Positions 19,369 through 34,300 of a stretch of DNA of 64,000 bases are shown in pieces; position 1 is the stretch's first letter; every line of letters starts with the position of its first letter. The notes under the pieces are model-generated. The model searched no databases. It was given only the letters and a program-made list of their open reading frames with translations, and was not told the origin of the DNA. The position numbers and the translations under genes are program-made. Where the stretch lies: assembly GCA_039111635.1 (NCBI GenBank), contig JBCAQO010000002.1, positions 3,100,001 through 3,164,000 on the forward strand. Reading direction: 5' to 3'. The stretch is from Heterobasidion occidentale. Taxonomy: Eukaryota; Basidiomycota; Agaricomycetes; Russulales; Bondarzewiaceae.

Positions 19369-22360
19369 ATGCTCTCTAGAACGCCCCAAAAAGCCCGCCT
19401 GCTGTTGCGTCGCCAACCGGGCACATTTGCCTCTGCACGACTCGCGCAACCACGATACCCTCGCCTCCTCTCCACCACTTCCCCACCTCCCCCACCTCTC
19501 CCTCCACACCGCCCTGTACTCAGCCGCTTGCGTACCTTTGCCAAATTTACCGTGTATCTCGCTGCCTCCTCTGCCCTGGGTATTGTCGTCCTCACTGGCT
19601 GCATATTCGTCCACGATGCCTTCACGTATACCGAGCGCCATGTCGACCGCGTCCCCGTTTCCCCGCTCGCGCTCCACCCAGAGCGCGGTGGCCCTAAAAA
19701 GCTCCCCGTTGCGAGCGCGTTTGTCGGAGACATGGAGGATGAGGACGCGAACGCACTGAGTGGAAAACCCAGATTGGTCGTGGTGGGCGGTGGATGGGGG
19801 GTTAGCATCTCCTTCCTTGATCCTGTCTCATCCTCATGAGTGTTTTTCTCACGATTCCTGCAGGCAATCAGTGTCCTTCAGACGCTTAATCCAGGAGATT
19901 ACCATGTCGTCGTCGTCTCTCCCGACACGTTCACCACGTTCACGCCCCTCCTCCCTTGTAAGCTGCTCCCGGCTTCCTCCATTACTTTGTTATTCACCAC
20001 GCGCCCTTACCTGCATTATTCCTATAGCCGCTGCTGTCGGCACTGTCTCCGTCCGCTCGCTCATCGAGTCAATTCGCAAGATTATCGCCCGCCTCCATGG
20101 ACACCTCGTCCACGCTCGTGCCGTCGATGTCGTCCTCTCTGAGCGCCTTCTCGAAATAGAGACGATAGGCCCCGCCGGTGTCGCCAAGAACATGTACATC
20201 CCGTGCGTCTTCGCCATCGCGTCATCTCTTTCTGCAGAACATCCATTCTTAACTTTGTTGTCGCGTCCCTTCGTACCTTTTGCGTGATATTCTACGCCAT
20301 CCCGTGTGCCATATTGATGTGCTGACTGTGGACGCGTCCGAATGGTGCGTGTGTATAGGTATGACAAGTTGGTCATTGCCGCTGGGTCTGTATCCAGCAC
20401 GCACGGTGTTCCTGGACTGGAGCACTGTTTCCAGCTCAAGACCGTCTCCGATGCGCAGGCAATCCGACGTCGCGTCCTTGGTGCGTTCCTGAATTGACAA
20501 ATCTGCCCTTGGATTTTATCCTCGCGCATTGTGCGTTTACTGAAGCGCTTGCATAGACAACTTTGAGGCTGCCTCATTACCCACGACGACGCCCGAGGAG
20601 CGTAAGCGCCTCCTCAGTTTCGTCATCTGTGGTGGTGGGCCGACGGGCGTGGAGACTGCTGCCGTGCGTATTGAGGGTTCTGTATCTCTGGTTATGCTCT
20701 AATTCGATGTTGCGCGTTCAGGAAATATACGACTTATGCCAAGAGGATATCATCAACTACGTACGTACGACGTCTGCACATTTCTATTGGGGATTCGGCT
20801 GACTTGACGCGCGTTAGTACCCGAAACTGTGCCGCGAAGAGGTATCGATCCACGTTATACAATCGCGTGAGCATATCTTGAATACAGTGGGTTCTGGGTC
20901 CTTGGCTCTTGTCCTTTGCGTCTGTTCTTTTCCGTGTCATTGACGAGGCTCGCATGCGTGCAGTACTCTGAGGCGATATCGCGCTATGCTGAGAAGAAGT
21001 TCCAGAGGGATAACGTTGACCTGATCACGTCCGCTCGGTAAGGCATTTTCCCTCTCAGCTCTCCATCCGGATATTGACCAGAGATTCGACGGTCAATTTG
21101 GAATCCCATAAAAATCACTTGGACAATTATTACTTCCCATAGTGTTGCGGAGGTGCACCCGACGCACGTCGTGTACAGCGTGCGCGACCCATCGACAGGC
21201 GAGGTCGTGAAGCACGAGATTCCTTCGAACTTCGTACTCTGGAGCACCGGCATCGCGATGAACCCATTCACGGCGCGGGTATGTTGAATTCTTGCTGACC
21301 TTCTTTGCTCGTTTTGAATACCAGGAGATCTTCTGTAGGTGTCCAGTCTGCTCCCAAACCAGGTGCACAAGAAGGCGATTGAAGTGGACGCCCACCTACG
21401 CGTTAAGGGTGCGCCGCTCGGAGAGGTGTATGCGATCGGCGACTGTGCAACGGTACGTGGGTCGTCACCTGCATATTCTATTTATGTGGTTATATGGACT
21501 GTGTCGGTACAGATCGAGACGTCCGTCGTGTCACACCTGCTGGAGCTCGTTGCCGAGGCGGATAGAGATAGGAACGGGAAGATAGATTTCGATGAGTGGC
21601 AGATTATGGGTGCGCGCGTTTGCATGCTCTTTCGTTCCAAGATTTTTTGTAGCGCTAATCCCGACGATCCTCCTTTATTTTGTCCTTTTCTCGGGACTCC
21701 CTACGCCGATTTCTGTATGTGTAGTGAAACGCATCAAGCAGGTGATCCCGATGGCGGGCGACCAGCTCGAGAAGGTCCGGCAGCTGTTTGATCTGTACGA
21801 CTCGGACGGGGATAACAGCCTCACGTTGAATGAGCTTGCGGTGCTGCTGCAAGAGCTCGGGAACAAGATTACAGCTCTGCCTGCTGTGGGTACCCCTGCT
21901 TTCGTTCATTTCCCTTCCGGGCTTGTTATTTGATTACCGTCGTGCGTGTTGCTCACCCGCCTTATCCCTGTAGACCGCGCAGGTCGCATCGCAGCAGGGC
22001 AAGTACCTCGGTAAGAAGCTGCGCGCGCTGGCCAATGCGCCCAGCGCCGAGGGTGCGAAAGTACAGGACGAGGCCGTCGCACGGCCGTTCCGGTACATGC
22101 ACCTCGGCACGCTCGCATACATCGGGAACGCGGCAGTGTTCGACCTCGGCGGGGTGAGCTTCATGGGAGGGTTGGCGGCAATGTACGCGTGGCGGAGCGT
22201 GTATTGGAACGAGATGGTGAGCGCGCGGACGAGGGCGTTGTTGATGATTGATTGGATCGTTAGGTGCGTCTTCGTCTATGCGGTTCTTGACCCTGGAAAA
22301 GATGGTTGATGTGGTTTTCTTTGTAGAGGTGTTTGGGGGCGGGATCTGTCCAGGCTGTGA
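19369..22360 (+). CDS. external alternative NADH dehydrogenase (type II) with EF hands
   Basis: This is a single-subunit, rotenone-insensitive NADH:ubiquinone oxidoreductase of the inner mitochondrial membrane. An Arg-rich presequence (MLSRTPQKARLLLRR) and a hydrophobic segment (TVYLAASSALGIVVLTGCIF) precede the FAD-binding motif RLVVVGGGWGAISVLQ, which is split by an intron after 19800. The NADH-binding site is SFVICGGGPTGVETAA (about 20610-20665) and the second FAD motif is YAIGDCAT (about 21430). Two EF-hand loops, DRDRNGKIDFDE (near 21570) and DSDGDNSLTLNE (near 21800), predict calcium control as in fungal NDE-1 proteins. The C-terminal membrane-binding region ends ...IVRGVWGRDLSRL after a last intron, with stop TGA at 22358-22360. 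About a dozen small introns break the gene. The next gene is ATP2, also mitochondrial. Confidence 0.9.
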
Positions 22361-23183
22361 ACGCATGGTAACAGACTGGATTGCGGCGAACGCTAGATAT
22401 TGCCCGCTCAGCGCTAGATGCAGAACCAAACCCGCCGGAGCTATATGCTAACAGCCTATTCTGACTATGGGTTCCCCCCTCGAACTATTTGTGTCGATTG
22501 CCTGTCGTACTTTCGTGGAACAGTAATTGTTTTTGGATAATGTACTGTCATTGGAGTCGGAGTATATAGAGAGCGGTTGGACGTGCAAAAAATTGTTTGC
22601 ATATTTTGTGCGTCAACGGCATAATAGGGCTCAGAGTGCGTGAAGTTTATGCTAAATGGTCATACCATCGTGTTCGATATCCACGTATGATTGTCCGTAG
22701 GTGCGGCGTAGATGCGGCCGGAGGCCGGAAGTCCGTGTGAGGAAAAATCAGTCATTAGCCCGCGCAGTAACGGAACGATGAGGATGCTTATACTCTGCTA
22801 GATCTACGAGAATCATTGTCGAGAGGAAAGCCATGTGTACGACCCGACAAAGATAGAATCTAGGCGGATACTTTGCAAGTCAAGACGACTAGAAATCGTC
22901 GAATTGCCTACGAAGTGTCTGAAAGCATGATCAGAGCCGAAGGAAACCGACAAAGGAGACGATCACTTACCTACTCCTCTCGCCATGTTATGTACCATCG
23001 AACACTGCTGCGTGCAGGAGCGGCGGTTGCGAGTCGATGATTTGACGAATGGCCGGCTGGGGTCGGGAGAAGCCGGGGTAGCGGAGATTGAACGGAGCCT
23101 GAAATGAGAGGATGACCCGCTGGCCTGCGTTTGCAAGTTCTCTGCACCACCATTTCCATTTCTCCCCGTCGCCGTCGTCAACG
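22361..23183. other. intergenic region upstream of ATP2 (0.8 kb)
   Basis: No protein or RNA gene is recognised on either strand. This is an unusually long gap for this region and presumably contains the ATP2 promoter. Confidence 0.4.
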
Positions 23184-25163
<1,980 letters not shown>

Positions 25164-25472
25164 ACTTCTCAGCAGCACGGCACGAGATGACGTGGATGTA
25201 GATGGTTACCGTGCGGGTGGATCTGACTGGCTCTTTGTTTCTTTTAACGGTGTGCTGTTGTTGGAAGTATCGGGACGGTCATTTCTCCGCCAGTAATAAA
25301 AATTTCACTTTGTTTCGAAATGTGTAGTTGTGAACGGAAAAGTTTAAGCGACCCCGCTTGGTATCCCAAGAAGGAAAGGACATTACTGAGGACTGTCGAG
25401 AGCCCTTGATGGTGAATAGAGATACAATGTAGATAAAGTGTACAACTTCAGGTGTTTCTTCTCCATGACGAA

Positions 25473-28070
25473 CTAATTCTTCCACACGGCCCCAACTCTA
25501 CTGGCGGCCCTCATGACGGCTCGTAGGCCAGACGCAGCAATATCTGTATCAGCCGAAACACCCCACCCTGAAGACTTGCGCAGCTGGCCGTCCACTTCAA
25601 CCTCGTACACTAGCTCGACGTACGACGCTGCGCCCGCGTCTGTACCCGAACCGATGGCGTGCTCCGAGTATTCCCGGATCGTGAGTGTGCCCGCGATGCT
25701 CTCGTGCAGGCAGGCTAGGACGGCGGATAGCGGTCCGTTCCCGAGACCCGTCAACTTGCGCTCCTTGCCGGCGAACACGAAGTCGCCCGCAAGGCGGATG
25801 CGCGCGCCTGCGAGGTGCTCGAGCTCAAACGAGCGCAGCGAGACGGGGCCCTCGTCGGGCATGTCGTAGCCGTAGGTCTCCTTGAACAGCGTGGTGAGCG
25901 CGTCGTACCCGATCGCGTCGCCCGACTCGCGCGCGGAGCGCTGCACGACCTCGAAGAAGGCGGCCTGCAGCCTGCGGGGGAGCTCGAGGGCAAGAGAGTT
26001 GACGATCGCCGAGGCGATGTCGGCTTGGCCGGAGCGTGCGTTGAAGCCGACGCTGAGCTTGAGCTCGGGCAGCACGTGGTCGCCGATATGGCTGTTGACG
26101 GCACTCAGGACGGCGCGCAGACCTGACCCGGCGATGTCGCGGTCGATGCCCACGCCCCACCATGAGACGTTGTTTCTACGGTCCGAGGCGGAGACGAGCT
26201 CGATGTACGACGCAGCGCGGGACTTTTGAAGATCTGACGCGGTGTCGATGGAGTGTTCGGAGTATTCCCGTAGGGCAAGGTCGATGTCAAGGTGGGTGTG
26301 GAGGGCGTTCAGCAGAGCAGAAATGGGGCCATTGCCGTCCCCGCGGACGACACGCAGTACACCATCGACCGAGATGGTCCCATCGAACTGACGAATATCT
26401 TCGGCATCCTCTCCCGAAGGATCGGCTGGAGGCGCGGAGGATATCTTGAACGAGCGCAGGGCAAGCCTGCCTTCGTACTTGCTCCCACCGACGTGATAAG
26501 TCTCGCGGAACGCCGTTGTGATGTCCTCAACGGTCATTTCGCGTGCCTCGCGATCCGAAATGGCCTGCACAACCGCGTAGAACGCGATCTGCATCTTGCG
26601 CGGGAGGTCGAGCTGCAGGTGCTGCTTGATGAGGTATGCGATTCCACCCTTACCGGACTGCGAGTTCACGCGAATGACGGCCTCGTAGCTGCAACCCAGG
26701 TCTGCGGGGTCGATGGGCAAGTATGGCATCTCCCAAATTTCTTTTTCGTTGTTTTGCCGTGCGAGTGCGTGCCGTTTCGACTGCTCCTCGAAGCCTTTCT
26801 TGATCGCGTCTTGATGCGACCCCGAGAAGGCGGTGAAAACAAGTTCGCCGGCGTAGGGATGCCGTGGGTGAACGGGTAGGTCGTTGCATTGAGTTACAAC
26901 GTCGATGACGTGCTGGATATCGCTGAAGTCAAGATTAGGGTTGAACCCTTGTGTATATTGGTTCAGCGCGAGGTTGACGATATCGACGTTTCCTGTACGC
27001 TCGCCGTTACCGAAGAGACAACCTTCAACGCGCTCCCCACCAGCGAGGATTGCGAGCTCAGCAGCAGCGATGCCGCATCCTAAGGCATTGATGAGAACAA
27101 TGAGGGGACTAGGCAGAGGAGCACATACCTCGGTCATTATGAGGATGCAGACTGATGATGATCTTTTCTCGCTCTGAGATATGGGTGTGGAAGTACTCGA
27201 CCTAACCCCGAGTGAGCATAGAATTAATGAACCGACAACCCTAAGCCTTACCTGATCAGCAAAGTGATTTGGCGGAGCAACCTCGACTGTCGCAGGCAGG
27301 TTGAAGATGATCCGGTCAAGCAAATCTGGGCCTGCACGTCCCCAAGCCGCCTTCACGGCATCGCAAAGCTCAACGACAAACTCGGGCTCTGTCTGAGTGA
27401 ACGTCTCTGGGCTGTATTCATATCTGAACTCTGTGCCATATTTTGCCGTGCATTCGTCGGTGAATTGGCGAAGTATCTTAGTGTGTTTGACCGCGAGGTC
27501 GGTGGTCTCTTGTTTCGAGTTTTTGAACACGACGTTGCGGAAGAGAGGGGAGGTGGCGTTGTACATGTGGATGATGGCCTTTTTGCAACCTGCGACGGCA
27601 TCAACAGTCCGCTTGATCAGGTCTTCCCGAGCGGGAGTGAGAACCTATGGGGATTCGAATCATTAACAACTTGCGACCTAATAACTCTGTTGACGGACCT
27701 GAATCCACACATCGTCGGGAATGGACTTCTTCTCAATCAAACCCCGTACAAAGTTGAAGTCAGTGTCGCTGGCGGCAGGATATGCAACCTCGATCTCCTT
27801 GAAGCCGCATTCCAAGAGCAACTGAAAGAATGTGGTCTTCTGCTCAATGGTCATGGGATTCGCGAGAGCCTGGTTGCCATCGCGCAAGTCCGTGGACAGC
27901 CATATCGGAGGCCCGGTGAAGGTCTTCGTTGGCCATTGACGGTTTTCGAGTTTAAGAGGTGTGTACGGCTTGTACTTTTCGGATGGGTCAAGGCTAAAGA
28001 GAGCATTATCTGATCAGACTGTGCGCGGTCAACGGCAAATGTGAGGGGCACGCACAGCATACAAGGCATG
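25473..28070 (-). CDS. LEU4: 2-isopropylmalate synthase with duplicated regulatory domain
   Basis: The enzyme condenses acetyl-CoA with 2-oxoisovalerate in the first committed step of leucine synthesis. Exons (minus strand): 28070-28057, 27993-27699, 27644-27252, 27201-27129, 27079-25473, 793 aa in total against 619 in yeast Leu4. The N terminus MPCML + [14 protein letters not shown] matches the family. The TIM barrel shows [45 protein letters not shown] and [12 protein letters not shown]. The C-terminal allosteric region occurs twice: about residues 388-590 ([20 protein letters not shown] ... [14 protein letters not shown] ... [23 protein letters not shown]) and about 596-793 ([20 protein letters not shown] ... 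[14 protein letters not shown] ... [23 protein letters not shown]). It is transcribed divergently from GUS1. Confidence 0.93.
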
Positions 28071-28312
28071 ATGGTCGTAAAGAGCGAAGAAGATAGAAAA
28101 ACGAGAGGCTTTATGTATTCTCTAGATTCGAGGCCTCCTCGAGGTCGAGTCAAGTCTTTAGGAAAGCCTGCAATGAATTTCGGCCGAAACATATTCCAAA
28201 CCCCACACAGGGGTTGAGGTTTGTATTTTCTCACGATCAAGAATGCATCGGAGTCGAGTCTATTATGCAGTCGAGTCAAAGAGAGTCAAAGCAGCATTCG
28301 TTCACTCCCGAC
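28071..28312. promoter_or_regulatory. bidirectional promoter of LEU4 and GUS1 with GAGTCA elements
   Basis: The two start codons are 242 bp apart and diverge. GAGTCA (TGACTC on the other strand) occurs at 28147-28152, 28273-28278 and 28283-28288, and near-matches GAGTCG and GAGTCT lie at about 28249-28260. TGACTC is the core of the site bound by Gcn4/CPC1-type bZIP factors, which control amino-acid synthesis and some tRNA synthetases in fungi. Binding here is inferred. Confidence 0.5.
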
Positions 28313-30986
28313 ATGGCAGCCATCCTGACTGTGTCTGCGAAGGCTACGCCCTTCCCGTTCGCAGCGATCGCGGCTGCGGCTTACACTCAAAAGGCCGAGG
28401 TCAACTACAAGGAGTCTGCCTCCACGGTCACTTTCGACTATGAAGGCTCCAGTATCACTGCTGAAGATCAGATCGTCCAAGCTTTGGCTAAAGCTGGTGG
28501 ACTGGCGGAGGACAGCGCGAAGGTATCCGTGTTTCAAAATGGCTTAGTGTGCTCCGATCTCATCGTTCTATCAGACACCCGCGTACTTCGCACTCGCAAA
28601 GACCCTCTCCACCAGTACTGCCGTTCCCGAGATCATTGCTGCTTTGAACGCGTTGGACGATCACCTCGGGTATCGCACCTTTTTGGTCGGTCATGACATC
28701 ACTGCCGCAGATTGGATGGTCTGGGGTGCCATCAAAGGTTCCGTACACGAGCCTTGCATATCTCTCTTGCAACTTACGTTCTCTTCGATGATCAGGGAAT
28801 ATCAAGATCATCGGTCTTCTCAAGAACAACTTACACAAACATCTCAACCGGTGGCACACTCATCTCGAATCACTCGAGTTCACGCAGGCTGCTCTTGCTG
28901 GGTTGAACGAAGCCAAGGCGAACAAGGCTCGATCCAACCAAAAGACAGCGTCAGGATTCGCGCTCGGCCTCCAAAATGCGAAGGAGGGAGAAGTGGTTAC
29001 GCGCTTTCCGCCTGAGCCGAGTGGCTACCTGCACATTGGCCACACGAAGGCGGCGATCTTGAATCAGTATTTCGCTAAAATGTACAATGGCAAGATGCTC
29101 ATCCGATTTGACGACACCAACCCCTCAAAAGAACGGGTGCGTTTCTTTTCAAGTTGAATTCCGACAATGCTGACATCCGGCGCCCGGATCAGACCGAATT
29201 CGAGGAGACCATCCTCGAGGATCTTAGTCTTTTGAACATCAAGGGCAACAGCATTTCTCATACTTCGGATTATTTCGATCAGCTTTACGACCTCGGCATT
29301 AAAATCATCGAATCGGGGAATGCTTATGCAGATGATACCGAACAAGCCCAAGTACGTTGCTCTCCGAAGTTAATGCATTCTAATTAATCATTGTATATCT
29401 CAGATGCGTGAAGAGCGCATGCATGGCATTGCCTCAAAAAATCGCGATGCTTCTGTCGAGGAGAATCTTGCGCGTTTCGCGGAAATGAAGAAGGGGACGG
29501 AGGAGGGTCTCCGATGGTGTATTCGCGCTAAGATCAGCGTCGATAATCCCAACAAGGCCATGCGCGATCCTGTCATCTACCGTTGCAATGTTATTCCTCA
29601 TCATCGCACAGGGTATGAATCTTCGTTGCGTTATTCATTTCGGTGTCTATTCTGACTCTGCGCTTCAGGGACAGATGGAAAATCTACCCCACATATGACT
29701 TTGCATGCCCCATCGTTGACTCTTTAGAAGGTGTCACCCACGCGCTGCGTACGAATGAATACCGCGACCGGAATCCACAATACCAATGGATGATATCTGC
29801 GCTCAAGCTGCGCCCCGTAAACATCTGGGACTTCAGCCGACTCAACTTCATCTATACCCTCCTCTCTAAGCGCAAGCTACATTGGTTCGTTGACAACAAA
29901 CATGTGCGCGGCTGGGACGACCCGCGGTTCCCCACCGTACGCGGGATCCGAAGGAGGGGGATGACGGTCGAGGCCCTGACGCAGTTTATGTTGTCACAAG
30001 GACCGAGTCAGGCTGTTGTCTCGCTGGAGTGGGATTCGATCTGGGCGTTGAACAAAAAGGTAATTGACCCAGTCGCGCCGAGGTTTTGGTCGATCTTGAA
30101 AAATAAGCCGTACGTACGACTTCGTCTCGAGAAAATGCCATTCATTGACGGCATTTCATAGTGTCCCTGTCACTATCACTGGAGGACCTTCCACGGTCGA
30201 GGTCAAGGCTCTTCCCAAGCACAAGAAGAACCCTGAAGTTGGCGAGAAGAAGACAGTTTACAGCTCCTCTATATTAGTGGAGCAAGAGGATGCTTTGTCG
30301 TTCGATGACAACGAAGAGGCATGTATCGTTCATCGGCTGAGATTTGAGACCTATGCTGATTGCACGCACAGATCACTCTCATGGACTGGGGAAATGCCAT
30401 CGTGCGTTCTAAGGAGACGGATGCCTCTGGCGCGGTCACCGCTATCACGATGGAGCTGAATCTCGAAGGCGACTTTCGCAAGACAAAGAAAAAGATCACT
30501 TGGCTCGCGCAGCCCACGACCGAGCACCCTCTGGTAGAGGCGACTCTTTTGGACTACGACTACATCATCACAAAAAAGAAGCTCGAGGAGGGCGACGACG
30601 TCAAAGACTTTGTAACGCCCGTGACGGAGTTCCGCGAGGACGCGCTGGCGGACGCGAACGTGTTGGAGCTCAAGAAGGGCGACATCATCCAGTTTGAACG
30701 CAAGGGATATTACATCTTTGACGGCATCGTCGAGGGCGAGGCAGGGAAGAAGTGGGAATTCATCAACATTCCTGATGGACGGGCGTCTAGTCTGGCGAGC
30801 AAGGCAGGCGTGGGAGCGGCAGTATCTGCCGAGACACAAGGGAAGGGGAAGCCTGCCTCACGTGCGGAGGACAAGGCTGCCGATCCCCCCGCGGAGACAA
30901 AAATGTACAAGGTGGCGAAGATCTACGGTGAAGAGCCGCCTACAACTGAGGGGGCATCGAAGATGTACGAAGTATACAGCCTGTAG
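28313..30986 (+). CDS. GUS1: glutamyl-tRNA synthetase, cytosolic
   Basis: Charges tRNA-Glu with glutamate. The N-terminal part is GST-like (ATG at 28313, [15 protein letters not shown]..., then [38 protein letters not shown]), as in eukaryotic enzymes that bind the Arc1/AIMP scaffold. The class I catalytic core has [19 protein letters not shown] (HIGH, about 29010-29060), the insert region [20 protein letters not shown], [22 protein letters not shown], and the KMSKS-equivalent [11 protein letters not shown]. The GlnRS/GluRS-type beta-barrel anticodon-binding domain follows (VPVTITGGP ... [11 protein letters not shown]). The C-terminal tail has an Ala/Lys-rich insert (about 30800-30900) before the final [12 protein letters not shown] and MYEVYSL. 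About seven short introns are present. Stop TAG is at 30984-30986. Confidence 0.93.
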
Positions 30987-31303
30987 GCCTGTAGGCCGTA
31001 GGTGTTGTAGCCGATGTATTTTTTTTCTAGAACCGTGACGCCATGACTGTCACGTTATTGTCACCATAATTGACCGGCTATTTACGCGTATTTGGGCCGA
31101 CTTTGGACCTTGTTAGGGAGCCAAACAAACGTGAATTGAACCTCGACGATGACCTGAGCGGCAACGGCGCTCCTCACAATTATTTCCTCGGGGGCCTTTA
31201 CTGATCCTCTCATCGACACTCCCTTGAAGCTCTGGACACTCTGCACAGCGCCGTCACTCCTTTTTGACCGGCCACTTGTCGTACTTGCGGACCCCATACT
31301 GGC
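30987..31303. other. intergenic, GUS1 to SAP-kinase gene
   Basis: No gene is recognised. It probably carries the GUS1 3' UTR and the next promoter. Confidence 0.4.
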
Positions 31304-34300
31304 ATGGCTCAACGTCGCACATACAGGACAGGCGTAACCAACTCATCCTCATCCTCCTCTTACCGGCGATACCAGCTGCGTCACTCCCCGGCATCGCGTC
31401 GACGCGCCTTGGTCCTTGTCAAGAAGTTCCACCAATCCTCCTCATCTCTCACTCGTTCCCACGCCTCGAGCGCGTCTTCGTCTTCAGGCGCTAGCACCCC
31501 GCGTCCCGCTCTGGCTCCTCTGCACTTCAATCTGCGACGCCTGCCGTCGCGTCTCACGCTCGCCGAAAAGGAATCCATGCGGATAGTTCCAGATCCCGTG
31601 GCCCCCCAGATCGGGTCCAAGCGGAAACGCGCGATCAGTGGTACTGAGAACGCGCACGGCGCGGGGAAAGCGCGTGCGAGTGGACGGCTGAAGAGGCAGA
31701 GGTCAGATTCGTATGCTGAGATGACGAGCGAGGATGATGTTGCGAGTACGATGGATGTAGACAAGCCTAGGAGCTCCCTAGCATCAGACGACTCGGAACC
31801 CGATGACGGCGACCTGGATTCTTGTCAGTATTGTTCTGCCTCTGGTCTGCAACACGGTTTTGACGCGTTTGTAGCCGAGGATTACCTTATCAATGAGGCG
31901 ACTTCTCGTGAGCTCCTTCGGTTGCGCAAAAACCACCTCGTGCAGCTTTACCACTCGACAGGTCTGTCGCATGATGCAGATTCATTCACCAAGCAAGAAA
32001 TTGTAGACGCTATCATCGCCGCGCGAGATGACATTGCGTCCTTGCCACCCTCCTCTCCTCTCGGCCGTGATGGCTCCAGTGATTACTCGTCTGATGACGG
32101 TAACGCCGCGGGTGGCGAGGAGACTGATATCGGCGGACGTTATACTAATCGCACTCTGGCTTTACGCCGAAGAGCCACCGCGTTTGATCTCAACCGTGTT
32201 CCTAGCAAATTCGCCAAAGGAAGAAGTTTGTCCATGGGCCAGCTCGATCACTCTACCGCGGACGATCATTCGTATACAAGGAAGGTGACCAGGATCACGG
32301 AAATGCCTATTGACAACATTGTCCCCGCCCAAGTCCATCGGTGAGTTTCAAAGAGCGATCAGTGGAACTTTTGCTTACTTCACATATGCAAGGCGAAGGC
32401 CCACCGCTGGTTCCAGTCGATCATCACCCACAACGTCTGCTGCGTCCTCGTCTTTGCCATCACCTCCGACCACTCGCCTTCGCTCCCGCAAGGTCTCAAG
32501 CGAAAGCACAAACAACGCCAGCGTTCCCTCTGCATCGTCATCGCAATCTGCCAAATCAAAAGGCAAGGGCAAGCAGGTTGAATTTCGGATGACGATACCA
32601 GGCGACGAGAGCGAGCTCACAGAGCTCTCTGAGTCCGAGGCCGAAACAGTGACTATGACGGTATCGCCCAGTCCAAGGCGACTTCGAAGTCAGGGTGAAC
32701 GGGCACCATCTCAGCGCCGCGGACAAAGCCACGAGAGTTGCGATGACCAAGTGCGGACCACGTCCAAGCGCAAGGTAAAAGAGAAGCTCAGCAACATGCA
32801 AGAGGAGTTGACTGAGGAAGAGGATGAAGTTGAGGACGAGGACGAAGAGGTGGATGAGTTGATGTCGAGTAAATCCCCGACGCCTCCACCTCCGCCACTG
32901 CGCACACCCGTGAGGCATCGTCTGAGACCTCGACGAGTTCAGACATATACTCCTCCGAGTGACGGTGACGATGAGGAGGAAGCAGAGGAGGAAGCAGAGG
33001 AGGAACAGGGAGAGGGAGAGGGAGACGACTCTGCAGAAGAGGATGGGTCGGATGAGGGTGAGGGTGAGGAAAGAGAGGTCGAAGAGGAGGAGACGGAGGC
33101 AGGGGATGCAGAGGAGGTAGAGGAGGCAGAGGAGGAAGTTGACGAGATAGAGGAAGAGGAGGAAGGGGACGATGACGATGACGATGAAGAGGACGATGCC
33201 ACGCTCGTGGAGCCGCGGAAGCTGCGCAATGGGAAAATAGTCGGCGAAGAGGACATCCTAGAGGAAAGTGAAGAAGCGGAAGCAGAGTCGGTGGAAGAAA
33301 TGTCCATTGATGAGGACATCGATCTGGAAGCCGAAGACACGGAGTCGGAGTCAGAGTCGAACGCGAGCAACGATAGCGAGTTCGTAGACGAGGCCATGGA
33401 TGGTGAGTGGGTGCTCTCGATGAACCCTCCATCAGCTGATGGTATTTCTTCTCAGTCGATCTCACCATCGCGACTGCCAAGAGCCTTGTTCGGCTTCGCC
33501 GTGATGACCTTGTCCGGCTCTGCGAACACAGGGACCTCGACGTTGAAGGAACCAAGCCTGAGCTCGCTGAAGCCCTGCTTCTATGGCGGGACCGTCAAAC
33601 TGAGGCTTCCTCACCTTCGTCTACCGGAACCGTACGCCCACCTTCGACTAGCAGGCCTCGCGCAAACGGGCGTCGCAAACGGAGCAACGGCGACCGCCAG
33701 GCGACGCCCGTGCTACTCCGCTCTGAGCACGTTCACCAGGACGAGCCGCGCACACCACCTATTTCGAACTCGGGCCAGAAAGAGGAGGAGCTCGAGCTCG
33801 ATCTCGAGGCCATGGGTCTGGAGGACCGTGAGATACCCCCAGCCAAGTTGACCAAACTTGACAAAATAGGGAGCGGAGGCTTCAAGGACGTATTCATTGG
33901 CAAGTTCAAGGGCCGCAAGGTCGCCATTGCGGAGCTGCGTGAAAAGCTCAGCGAGAGTAAGTAGTAGGGGGGTGAAGTTGCATGCTTTGCTCGATGTTGA
34001 TGCGATGCTCTTAATAGTGGATATCAAGGAGCTCAAGCTTCTGGGCGGCTTCAACCATCCCAACATCGTCCGTTTCGTGCGTGTCCTGTCGTTTGACCTT
34101 CGATCACAGTTGTCGCTCATAGATAGCGTGTCCCGATAGCTTGGTGTCAGCATACCTGAAGACACGCGCGTGACGCCTGTCATGATCGTCAGCGAGCTGT
34201 GTGCCAACGGTGACCTGTTTGATTATGTCCGGAACGTGCCCCCGCCTTCGCTCTATCGCATCGTACGTGCATTCGTCTATCTCCTGAGGCTGATTATCCA

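Noticed and set aside
26292..26879. 195-aa open frame, + strand, inside LEU4
   Set aside because: It is a shadow of the LEU4 exon on the other strand, which has clear family motifs.
32939..33397. Ser-rich 152-aa open frame, minus strand
   Set aside because: It is the antisense of the Glu/Asp repeat tract of the SAP-kinase gene (GAG/GAA repeats read as Ser/Leu).
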